From contig NZ_AQGU01000018.1 of the NCBI RefSeq assembly GCF_014905615.1, positions 62,001-126,000 on the forward strand: 64,000 bases of DNA, written 5' to 3'. The stretch is from Pseudoalteromonas aliena SW19 (GTDB lineage Bacteria; Pseudomonadota; Gammaproteobacteria; Enterobacterales; Alteromonadaceae). Each line of letters starts with the position of its first letter. The first letter of the stretch is position 1. Below are positions 33,020 through 40,894 of this stretch, one piece after another. The notes beneath the pieces were generated by a model, which saw only the letters and a program-made list of their open reading frames with translations, made no database searches and was not told the origin of the DNA. The position numbers were made by a program, and so were the translations under genes.

Positions 33020-35275
33020 ATGTCTGAGTTTTTATTGCACGATGAGCCAGTAACACAAGTTTACCTTGATGCAAACGCAACAACGCCAGTATTGCCTTGT
33101 ATTGCTGATGTTGTTTCTCATACCATGCAAATTTGTTTTGGTAATCCTTCCAGCCCTCATATTACGGGTATTCAAGCAAAACATTTATTAGAACAAACAC
33201 GCCAAAAAGCACGCACGGTTATTGGTGCAAACAGTGGTGATATTTTATTTACCTCTGGTGCGACTGAAGGTATTCAAACTGCGGTGGTCTCTACGCTTAT
33301 TAACGCTAAAAAAAATCTGATTAAAAACCCTGTGCTGTTATACGGCGCGACAGAGCATAAAGCGGTCCCAAACACGTTAAAACATTGGAACAGTGTGCTC
33401 GAAATCAATGCACAAGTGTTAGCTATTCCTGTGGATAGTAATGGTATTTTAGACTTAGATTTTATAGCAAAGCACATTAACAACGCGTTGATGATCTGCA
33501 CCATGGCGGTTAATAACGAAACGGGCGTATATCAAGACTTAAATGCTATTGAACGCACAATTCGTAGCCGCAACAATGATGTATCGTGGATGGTTGATTG
33601 CGTTCAAGCATTAGGTAAGCAAGCGTTAACATTGAGTGACACAACCATAGATTACGCACCGTTTTCTGGGCATAAACTGTATGCGCCTAAAGGTATTGGC
33701 TTTTTATACATTCGTGAGGGCAGTGCATATACGCCTTTTATTGCCGGTGGCGGTCAAGAAAGTGGTATGCGTTCGGGAACCGAAAACCTACCGGGTATTG
33801 CGGGCCTAAATAAACTATTTAGTATGTTGCTTGATAAATCTGAGCGCACATTTAAATCGGCTGATGTACTTAACGCTTATCGTAGTCAGCTGCAAAGTGC
33901 CATTGTAGATACCTTTGGTGATATTACATTTAATCATGATTTTACTTGTAGTGTGCCAACGACACTGAATTTTGCTGTTAACGATTTAACCAGTAAAGAA
34001 GTTATAGACTTATTTGATGCGGCGGGAATTCGTGTTAGTGGTGGCTCTGCTTGCAGTACAGGTGCATCAACCAGTTTTGTTTTAGATGCAATGGGTGCAA
34101 GCAAGTGGCAAAGCGAAAACGCGATTAGGCTATCGTTTGGGCCTGCGGCAACGAAGGAAGATATTGATCATGCTTGTACGCGTATACGGGCTCTTAAGGT
34201 GATATTGCAGGCGAATTGTTTAATAGTATCTGACAGTACAACACCTCAGCAAGAAGTGTGCGCGCTTGGTTTAACTCAGTTTAGGCACTTAGGTGCATGT
34301 AGTTGGCTTTATGTGAGCGATAACAAGCAGGCCGTTATTATTGATCCCATAATAGAGCTTATTCCTCGCTTTGAAAAAATAGCTAATACGCAGAACCTTT
34401 TTATTAAGGGGGTATTAAATACGCATATGCATCAAGAGCGAAGTTCAGCAATTACTTTGTTAAGCAGTGTACTAGCTGATCGTATCCTTAAAGCCGATGT
34501 TGATGAGCTAGGCTGGCCTATAAATGAGCAACACATAGCATTGGGCCAAGATGTGTTAGAAAAAATAACCACGCCAGGGCATAGCCAAGATAGTGTTAGC
34601 TATATTCTTAAAAACGCTAAAAGTAACATGAGTTACTGTTTTTGTGGCGATTTGATACTACCAGCAGGTTTGGGTAATACATCACTTATCGGTGGTGATG
34701 CTAAAAAAATGGCGGAGTCTATTTTAAAGCTAGACGCACAATTAAATGACACGAGCGTCATTTGTTCGGGCCATGATTACCAACAATGCTTTGCTATGAA
34801 CTGGGCTGTACAACAAGCACAAACGCCATTACTAAATGCATTGATCACTCGTGGTATTGATACTGATGAATTTGCAGTTAAAAAGCAAAGTTACGATGCA
34901 GTTAAACAAGTTAATAGTACACAATTGTGTGGTTATGTAAATGCACTGCCTGAAATTGAGACACAACAACTGAGTTTTAATGACGCTAAAAAAATGTTAA
35001 AAGCAAGTAATACCTATTTAATAGATACTCGCGAACCATATGAACATGATGCTAATAACGTGGCGCAGTTATTTAATACAGATGATGATAAAACCCTCAA
35101 CATACCGTTGAGTCGTATGGCGAATGCCATCGTAGAAGAGCAGTTAAGTAAAAGTAAGCACTATATTTTATTGTGTCGCAGTGGTAACCGCTCAAAAGTA
35201 GCGGCCACTAATTTAATACAATTGGGTTATAAAAAGGTTTATAACTTAAGCGGTGGGTTAGCGCTGAGTCATTAA
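33020..35275 (+). CDS. Fusion: cysteine desulfurase + persulfide-dioxygenase-like MBL + rhodanese
   Basis: A 751-residue three-domain protein. Residues 10-395 are a NifS/IscS-like class V aminotransferase with the PLP Lys219 (FSGHKLYAPKG) and catalytic persulfide Cys345 (RVSGGSACSTGAS). Residues 412-615 are a metallo-beta-lactamase fold of the ETHE1/persulfide dioxygenase kind: it opens FRHLGACSWLYVSDNKQAVI, keeps His469, His521 (TTPGHSQDSVSY), Asp544 (FCGDLILP) and SGHDY (His585), but the usual HxHxDH reads HMHQER, so the second-site Asp and His are Glu473 and Arg474. Residues 650-751 are a rhodanese with Cys719 in LLCRSGNRSKVAA. All three parts handle persulfide sulfur. The gene is single, with its own terminator. 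Cytoplasmic: no signal peptide. Confidence 0.88.
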   Translation: MSEFLLHDEPVTQVYLDANATTPVLPCIADVVSHTMQICFGNPSSPHITGIQAKHLLEQTRQKARTVIGANSGDILFTSGATEGIQTAVVSTLINAKKNLIKNPVLLYGATEHKAVPNTLKHWNSVLEINAQVLAIPVDSNGILDLDFIAKHINNALMICTMAVNNETGVYQDLNAIERTIRSRNNDVSWMVDCVQALGKQALTLSDTTIDYAPFSGHKLYAPKGIGFLYIREGSAYTPFIAGGGQESGMRSGTENLPGIAGLNKLFSMLLDKSERTFKSADVLNAYRSQLQSAIVDTFGDITFNHDFTCSVPTTLNFAVNDLTSKEVIDLFDAAGIRVSGGSACSTGASTSFVLDAMGASKWQSENAIRLSFGPAATKEDIDHACTRIRALKVILQANCLIVSDSTTPQQEVCALGLTQFRHLGACSWLYVSDNKQAVIIDPIIELIPRFEKIANTQNLFIKGVLNTHMHQERSSAITLLSSVLADRILKADVDELGWPINEQHIALGQDVLEKITTPGHSQDSVSYILKNAKSNMSYCFCGDLILPAGLGNTSLIGGDAKKMAESILKLDAQLNDTSVICSGHDYQQCFAMNWAVQQAQTPLLNALITRGIDTDEFAVKKQSYDAVKQVNSTQLCGYVNALPEIETQQLSFNDAKKMLKASNTYLIDTREPYEHDANNVAQLFNTDDDKTLNIPLSRMANAIVEEQLSKSKHYILLCRSGNRSKVAATNLIQLGYKKVYNLSGGLALSH

Positions 35276-35295
35276 GTACATCGTAGGTGCATATT

Positions 35296-35321
35296 AAATC
35301 GGCTTAAATGGCCGATTTTTT
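35296..35321 (+). terminator. Terminator of the fusion gene
   Basis: Arms AAATCGGC and GCCGATTT around TTAAATG with a T run, 20 bp after the stop. Confidence 0.75.
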
Positions 35322-35446
35322 ATTTAAAGGGAATTGCTAAAATATTGCGCAAAAAAATTAGTAAGATTCATTAATATTTCATTTTAACCAATTAAGCTAT
35401 TTCTGCGCCTTTAAAATTGTAGGTCAATTAATTTATAATTTTTTTA

Positions 35447-35460
35447 TGATACCGGTGTCA
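35447..35460. promoter_or_regulatory. LacI-family-type operator TGATACCGGTGTCA
   Basis: A 14-bp dyad with one mismatch and the central CCGG typical of LacI-family sites, 174 bp before the pgi ATG. A sugar-responsive LacI-type regulator acting on pgi is a reasonable inference; no regulator gene is in the window. Confidence 0.45.
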
Positions 35461-35634
35461 AAAGCTAAAATTTGCGTTATCATCTGCATCTAAAATTATA
35501 AAAACAGCACTTTTTTTGCGTTTCTAGCTAAACTATTAACGGCATTTTTTTAGTGTTAACAATCCGTGTTTAGAGTTTTGTTTTTATAAAAGTAAATTTA
35601 AATCAATTGGTTGAAAAAATTAAGGGGTGTTTCC

Positions 35635-37281
35635 ATGTCTAACCGAACGCAATTAGCAAGCTGGCAAGCACTAGAGAAAAGTGCAGCTAAGATGAAGCAA
35701 ACTCATCTTAAAACGTTATTTGCACAAGATGACACACGCTTTTCTCAGTTTTCGACTCAAATACCCAGCGTATTATTCGACTACTCTAAGCAACTTATTG
35801 ATAACGATGTTTTTGCTAACCTAATGTCGCTTGCTAAAGAATGCGATATTGCATCGTGGCGCGATAAAATGTTCAGTGGTGAAAAAATTAACATCACTGA
35901 AAATCGTTCAGTGTTACATACGGCGCTGCGTAATCGTGCTCATACGCCACTTTTTGTTGATGGTGAAGACGTAACACAAGCGGTAGATAACGAATTAGCT
36001 AAAATTAAAACATTTGTTGAAAAGGTACGAAGTGGTAACTGGGTAGGTTATACCGGTAAAACTGTAAAAGATGTTGTAAGCATTGGTGTTGGCGGCTCTA
36101 ACCTTGGGCCACAAATGGCCACTGAAGCACTTAAAGCATTAGCTGACGATACACTAAATGTGCATTACGTATCTAATGCTGATGGCGTTCAAATTGCATC
36201 TGTTTTAAAAGCAATTGACCCTGAAACAACGTTATTCGTTATTTCCTCAAAAACATTTACGACATCAGAAACCATGACCAATGCAAAAACAGCCGTGGAT
36301 TGGTTTTTAGAAACTGCGAAAAATGAAAGCGCAATTGCAAAACATTTTGTTGCGGTAAGTACAAACTTAGAAAAAACGGCAGCCTTTGGGATTAGCGACG
36401 AAAACGTATTCACTATGTGGGATTGGGTAGGCGGTCGCTTTTCACTTTGGAGTGCGATAGGCTTACCCATTGCGTTGTATTTAGGGTATGAGGCTTTTGA
36501 GGCGATTTTAGAAGGCGCGTTTGAAGTAGACGAGCATTTTAAAGCAGCAGAATTTGAGCAAAATATACCATTAATCATGGCGTTGCTTAGCGTTTGGAAT
36601 ACCAGCTTTTTAGGTTATAAGGCACAGGCTATTTTACCTTACGATCAAGCGCTTCATATGTTGCCAGCTTATTTACAGCAAGGTGAGATGGAAAGTAACG
36701 GTAAGCATGTTAATTTTGCCGGCGAAACTGTGCCTTATACTACAGTTCCTATTATTTGGGGCATGACGGGTATTAATGGTCAGCACGCGTTTTATCAGTG
36801 TTTACACCAAGGTAATGTAGTCGTACCTGCCGATTTTATTGCATCAGTTAAACCACAAGTGAATGTTGATAAGCATCATGATATTTTATTATCAAACTTC
36901 TTCGCACAAACAGAAGCAATGATGAGTGGTGTAGATGCAGCGCAAGTTACTGCTGATTTAACCGCTAAGGGTAAATCGCAAGCGCAAATAGATGAATTGT
37001 TAAATCATAAAATTCATCAGGGGAATCGTCCAACAACGTCTATGCTATTGGATACAGTTGATGCTAAAGCAGTAGGGCGTTTAATTGCGCTGTATGAACA
37101 CAAGATTTTTTGCCAAGGCATTATTTTAGAAATATGTTCGTTTGATCAATGGGGTGTTGAACTTGGTAAAGGTCTAGCATCTAAAATTGAAAGTGAACTC
37201 ACTGACGAAAGTGTTAAACACACGCACGATAGTTCTACAAACGGCTTAATGGCGTACTACAAGCAAAACCGTACGCAGTAA
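35635..37281 (+). CDS. pgi: Glucose-6-phosphate isomerase
   Basis: Pgi of 548 residues (E. coli 549), from the ATG at 35635, which follows AAGGGGTG; the frame opens 8 codons earlier at a TTG. It interconverts glucose-6-P and fructose-6-P. Signatures: VVSIGVGGSNLGPQMATEAL, FVISSKTFTTSETMTNA, the GGRFSLWSAIGLPIAL stretch that carries the first PGI motif, and FDQWGVELGKGLASK as the second. It heads a cluster pgi, zwf, pgl on one strand, the entry to glycolysis and the pentose phosphate/Entner-Doudoroff branch. A 259-bp spacer with a hairpin separates it from zwf. Confidence 0.97.
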   Translation: MSNRTQLASWQALEKSAAKMKQTHLKTLFAQDDTRFSQFSTQIPSVLFDYSKQLIDNDVFANLMSLAKECDIASWRDKMFSGEKINITENRSVLHTALRNRAHTPLFVDGEDVTQAVDNELAKIKTFVEKVRSGNWVGYTGKTVKDVVSIGVGGSNLGPQMATEALKALADDTLNVHYVSNADGVQIASVLKAIDPETTLFVISSKTFTTSETMTNAKTAVDWFLETAKNESAIAKHFVAVSTNLEKTAAFGISDENVFTMWDWVGGRFSLWSAIGLPIALYLGYEAFEAILEGAFEVDEHFKAAEFEQNIPLIMALLSVWNTSFLGYKAQAILPYDQALHMLPAYLQQGEMESNGKHVNFAGETVPYTTVPIIWGMTGINGQHAFYQCLHQGNVVVPADFIASVKPQVNVDKHHDILLSNFFAQTEAMMSGVDAAQVTADLTAKGKSQAQIDELLNHKIHQGNRPTTSMLLDTVDAKAVGRLIALYEHKIFCQGIILEICSFDQWGVELGKGLASKIESELTDESVKHTHDSSTNGLMAYYKQNRTQ

Positions 37282-37339
37282 AAATTCGCTTACGAGAAGT
37301 AAGTAAACCGAGTACCTTTGAACGGGTAGCGCTGGAGTA

Positions 37340-37383
37340 CTTAGGGTCTGTATTTTTGTGAGAGGAGATACAGAGCCCCTAAG
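37340..37383 (+). ncRNA. Strong stem-loop in the pgi-zwf intergenic region
   Basis: CTTAGGGTCTGTAT pairs over 14 bp with ATACAGA..CCCTAAG (2-base bulge), loop of 14 bases holding GAGAGGAG. It starts 59 bp after pgi, about 158 bp before zwf, and no T run follows, so it is unlike a standard terminator. It may stabilise a pgi mRNA end or be part of a zwf leader. Not a recognised RNA family. Confidence 0.5.
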
Positions 37384-37540
37384 GCTCATTTAATTAGCGC
37401 AGATGATAAAATAAAAATAAAACATCATTAACTAAGATCAATTCAGCAGGCTTTTTGAACATAAAGTCAACATCATCCAAGAAGTGGCATACCTTCGTGC
37501 CGTATGGCAGCGATGGGTATCCTAAACGTAGAGAGTAACG

Positions 37541-39013
37541 ATGCTTAATCCTTTTGATATTATAATTTTTGGGGGCGGTGGTGACCTTGCGTTACGCAAA
37601 TTATTACCTGCAATGTATCGAGCATATCAAGAAGGTAATTTACCTGAAGGCTCACGTATTTTGCCAACGGTACGCGAAGAAAGTAAAAAATCCGAGTACA
37701 TAGAAACAGCACACAAGGCTTTACAAGAATTTTTAAGCAAAGGTGAGTTTAACGCTAAAGATTGGAAGGCATTTTCTACTTATTTAGTGCCTGTGGTGAG
37801 TAATGTTACCGAAGCTGATAATAACTGGGATGTGCTCAAAAATATTTTAGATGAGCACGATAGCACTAAGTCTCGCGTGTTTTATTTATCTCTTCCGCCA
37901 GCGGTATACGGCACTTGCTGCGAAATACTCTCTAGCAAAGGTTTAATTACACCAACATCACGCGTTGTAGTCGAAAAGCCAATTGGTTATTGTGGTGAAT
38001 CTGCAGAAGCAATCAACTCTAAAATTGCAGAGTTTTTTGAAGAAGAGCAAATCTTTCGTATTGATCACTATCTTGGTAAAGAAACAGTACAAAATTTAAT
38101 GGCACTGCGCTTTTCAAACTCTTTGTTTGAAAACATGTGGGATGCTAAATCAATAGATAACATTCAAATTAGCTTATCAGAAACAGTGGGCCTTGAAAGC
38201 CGTGCTGGTTTTTACGATAAAGCTGGCGCACTGCGTGACATGGTTCAAAATCATTTATTACAACTACTGTGTTTAGTTGCAATGGAAGCGCCTAATAAAT
38301 TAAATGCAAATAGTATTCGTAACGAAAAATTAAAAGTATTAGAAGCGCTTCGTCCACTTATTAGTGGTGACGTTGATGAGCACACAGTACGTGGGCAATA
38401 TGTACCAGGCGACTTAAATGGTAAAATTGTACCAGGCTATTTAGAAGAGCTAAATGAAGGCTCAAGTAAAACAGAAACCTTTGTGGCTATCCGTGCACAT
38501 ATCGATAACTGGCGTTGGGCAGGAGTGCCATTTTACCTTCGCACCGGTAAGCGAATGACGAAACGTTGTGCTGAGATTGTGGTTGAATATAAAAAAGTAT
38601 CTCACAATATATATGAAGATAACGTAGGTAATATTGAACCAAACCGCCTTGTTATTCGTTTGCAGCCGGAGGAAACAATTCAATTAACGCTGATGTCTAA
38701 GCGTCTTGACAACCTTGAAATGCAGCTTGAGCCTGTCACCATGAACATTGAGCTTTCGCAGGCTTACAGCAATGGCTTTCATTCAGATGCATACAAACGC
38801 TTAATGCTGGATGCGGCTGCGAATAACCCATCGCTATTTATTCACCGAGATGAAGTTCGTCAAGCATGGAAATGGATTGATCCGATCATCGACCGCTGGC
38901 AAGAAAAAGGCAAACCGGCGCTTTACCGTGCTGGGAGCTGGGGTCCAGATGATGCTGATGAATTATTGGCTGAAAAAAATCATGTGTGGTTTAACACCGG
39001 TGAAAAGGCATAA
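37541..39013 (+). CDS. zwf: Glucose-6-phosphate 1-dehydrogenase
   Basis: Zwf of 490 residues (E. coli 491), oxidising glucose-6-P to 6-phosphogluconolactone with NADP+. The N-terminal dinucleotide site reads IIFGGGGDLALRKLLPAMY, with GGGGDL where GASGDL is usual. RIDHYLGKETVQNLMALRF is the active-site signature (catalytic His and Lys), and PFYLRTGKRM is the later conserved box. pgl starts 2 bp after its stop, so the two are one operon. In many relatives edd and eda follow; here the operon ends after pgl. Confidence 0.97.
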   Translation: MLNPFDIIIFGGGGDLALRKLLPAMYRAYQEGNLPEGSRILPTVREESKKSEYIETAHKALQEFLSKGEFNAKDWKAFSTYLVPVVSNVTEADNNWDVLKNILDEHDSTKSRVFYLSLPPAVYGTCCEILSSKGLITPTSRVVVEKPIGYCGESAEAINSKIAEFFEEEQIFRIDHYLGKETVQNLMALRFSNSLFENMWDAKSIDNIQISLSETVGLESRAGFYDKAGALRDMVQNHLLQLLCLVAMEAPNKLNANSIRNEKLKVLEALRPLISGDVDEHTVRGQYVPGDLNGKIVPGYLEELNEGSSKTETFVAIRAHIDNWRWAGVPFYLRTGKRMTKRCAEIVVEYKKVSHNIYEDNVGNIEPNRLVIRLQPEETIQLTLMSKRLDNLEMQLEPVTMNIELSQAYSNGFHSDAYKRLMLDAAANNPSLFIHRDEVRQAWKWIDPIIDRWQEKGKPALYRAGSWGPDDADELLAEKNHVWFNTGEKA

Positions 39014-39015
39014 AT

Positions 39016-39726
39016 ATGGCAACATTAGTTGAGAAATTTTTTGATAATAAAGATGCGTTGACGAAAGAGCTTTCAGCAACGCTTGAGCAATCACTGCGTG
39101 ACGGCATTGAAAACGACGGCCGTGCAGTACTCATGGTATCAGGCGGTTCATCACCAGCAGCGGCCTATAAACACTTATCAACGCTTGATTTAGATTGGAA
39201 AAACGTTGATGTTGCTATGGTTGACGAACGCTGGGTAGACAATACACATGAAAAAAGTAATGAAGTGTTTATTAAAAATACATTATTACAAAACTACGGC
39301 AGTGCAGCTAACTTTATTACCATGAAAAACGAAGCGGCAACCGCACAGCAAGGCCAACGAGTATGTGACGCAGCATACAGTGCGTTAAAAACGCCATATG
39401 ATGTGACCATTTTAGGCATGGGCCCAGACGGCCACACTGCATCGTTATTCCCAAATGCAGAAGGTTTAGAAGACGGTTTAACAACTTCGCAGACAGTATG
39501 TGCAATTAATGCGATACAAAGTGATGTGACAGGCAGTATCACTGAGCGTATGACTTTAACGTTAAATGCCATTGCGCAATCTAAAGTAGTTAAGCTTTTA
39601 ATTAGTGGTGAAGAAAAACTGGCTGTTTATAAGCAAGCAAAAGCGGGTGGTGATGTCAATGATATGCCACTGCGCGCTGTGCTTAACCACCCAAATATAA
39701 ATATTGAGGTATATTGGGCTCCTTAA
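39016..39726 (+). CDS. pgl: 6-phosphogluconolactonase
   Basis: A 236-residue DevB-type lactonase of the NagB/RpiA fold that hydrolyses 6-phosphogluconolactone made by Zwf. Visible motifs: VSGGSSPAAAYKHL near residue 42, VDERWVDNTHEKSNE, and the signature DVTILGMGPDGHTASLFPN near residue 135. It follows zwf by 2 bp and ends at a clear terminator. Confidence 0.95.
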   Translation: MATLVEKFFDNKDALTKELSATLEQSLRDGIENDGRAVLMVSGGSSPAAAYKHLSTLDLDWKNVDVAMVDERWVDNTHEKSNEVFIKNTLLQNYGSAANFITMKNEAATAQQGQRVCDAAYSALKTPYDVTILGMGPDGHTASLFPNAEGLEDGLTTSQTVCAINAIQSDVTGSITERMTLTLNAIAQSKVVKLLISGEEKLAVYKQAKAGGDVNDMPLRAVLNHPNINIEVYWAP

Positions 39727-39750
39727 TCTAGGCAAAAATATAACTTTATG

Positions 39751-39776
39751 AGGCAGCTTTCGTAGGCTGCCTTTTT
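39751..39776 (+). terminator. Terminator of zwf-pgl
   Basis: Arms AGGCAGC and GCTGCCT with an 8-base loop and a T run, 25 bp after pgl. Confidence 0.85.
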
Positions 39777-39958
39777 ATTTGCTTAAATTTAAGCCTAAAC
39801 ACTGCAAAAAAATAGTCTTGAACTGTTAACCAATGTTAATGAATCTCTGTGGTTTGTATTAAAATCAACCATGAAATGTATTGTTTTTGAACAGAAATTA
39901 TGAGTTTGAGTCGTATGTTTTTTAGCAACGCTTAGATTTAGTTAAATTTTATTTTTTC

Positions 39959-39972
39959 ATGACGGTTGTCAT
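39959..39972. promoter_or_regulatory. ATGAC-GGTT-GTCAT dyad before sapC
   Basis: Perfect 5-bp arms around four bases, 90 bp upstream of the sapC ATG; it resembles LacI-type operators that control sugar genes in Alteromonadales, though the spacing is not that of the NagR site. Confidence 0.4.
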
Positions 39973-40062
39973 AAAAGTTTCCCTTCCTTTTTTAGCTCAA
40001 AAGCATTAGCCTAAAGGTATTAACAATGAAACACATAAATTAAAAATAAACGGAGCAGTAAC

Positions 40063-40767
40063 ATGGCGGAGCAACAAGTACAGGCTTTACACAATGAAAA
40101 ACATGCCAACACTAAAATTAAAAATGGCATCAACGTAGAATTTATGAAAACGCAACATTTAGTGCCAGTAGTTGCACATGAGTTTGCACGTGTAGCCAAT
40201 GAATTTCCTATGTCTTTTGTTAAAAACAATGAAAGCGACACGTTTCAAGCTGTTGCTATGTTTGGTCTTGAGCCAGGCGAAAATTTATTTGTTGAAAATG
40301 GTAAATGGACCGCAGCATTTGCACCTATGGCAACGACTCGCTACCCATTAGGCCTTGTTAAACACCCAGAGCAAGATCAATTCGGTATTGTAATTGACGA
40401 AGCTAGTTCGCTTGTTGGTGAAGAAGAAGGTAATGCGTTATTTGAAAACGGCGAAGAAACTGATTACTTAAAACGTCGTAAAGAAGCGCTAGTATCATTT
40501 ATTGAATTTTCTCAAGTGACAGATGCATTTACTAAATTTCTTGCAGAGAAAGAACTTTTAGTTGCGCAAACACTGACTGTTGACATTAAAGGCGAGAAAA
40601 AAGATATCAATGGTATTTACCTTATTGATGAGAAAAAGTTAAACGAGTTAAGCGATGCTGATTTCCTAGAGCTTCGTAAACGCGGTTATTTAGCACCAAT
40701 TTATTCTTTCTTAACGTCAACTCATCAAATTGCACGTTTAGCGCGTTTAAAAGCTCAACAAGCTTAA
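40063..40767 (+). CDS. SapC family protein
   Basis: A 234-residue protein of the SapC family (named after an S-layer-linked Campylobacter gene). It has the usual start of the family, about MKTQHLVPVVAHEFARVANEFPMSFVKN, then FQAVAMFGLEPGENLFVENG, GKWTAAFAPMATTRYPLGLV, and a C-terminal FLELRKRGYLAPIYSFLTS. No signal peptide. In marine gammaproteobacteria such genes usually lie beside TonB receptors and carbohydrate-use genes, with unknown role; here the gene stands alone between terminators. Confidence 0.88.
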   Translation: MAEQQVQALHNEKHANTKIKNGINVEFMKTQHLVPVVAHEFARVANEFPMSFVKNNESDTFQAVAMFGLEPGENLFVENGKWTAAFAPMATTRYPLGLVKHPEQDQFGIVIDEASSLVGEEEGNALFENGEETDYLKRRKEALVSFIEFSQVTDAFTKFLAEKELLVAQTLTVDIKGEKKDINGIYLIDEKKLNELSDADFLELRKRGYLAPIYSFLTSTHQIARLARLKAQQA

Positions 40768-40787
40768 TTACAAACACGTTAAATTTT

Positions 40788-40813
40788 AAAAAGCGCCTAA
40801 AGGCGCTTTTTTT
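40788..40813 (+). terminator. Terminator of sapC
   Basis: Stem AAAAAGCGCCT/AGGCGCTTTTT with a 2-base loop and T run, 21 bp after the stop. Confidence 0.9.
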
Positions 40814-40894
40814 GTACCATTAAACTCACTTTAGTTGAAATTAAGCTCGCAACCATTCACATTAGCTTATAAATCACTCACACAAGAACTTATT

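Larger units (their letters stand above)
35276..35634. other. 359-bp intergenic region before pgi
   Basis: Holds the terminator of the fusion gene (35296-35321) and a LacI-type dyad (35447-35460). The rest is very AT-rich and probably carries the pgi promoter and a long leader. No open frame of interest. Confidence 0.6.
39727..40062. other. 336-bp intergenic region pgl-sapC
   Basis: Holds the pgl terminator, then AT-rich DNA with a dyad at 39959-39972 and the sapC leader. No further gene seen. Confidence 0.6.

Noticed and set aside
36189..36578. 129-codon minus-strand open frame within pgi
   Set aside because: Antisense shadow of a conserved enzyme.
37384..37540. HexR site (TGTAAT...ATTACA) before zwf
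   Set aside because: I looked for the known HexR palindrome and saw no convincing match in the zwf leader or before pgi.
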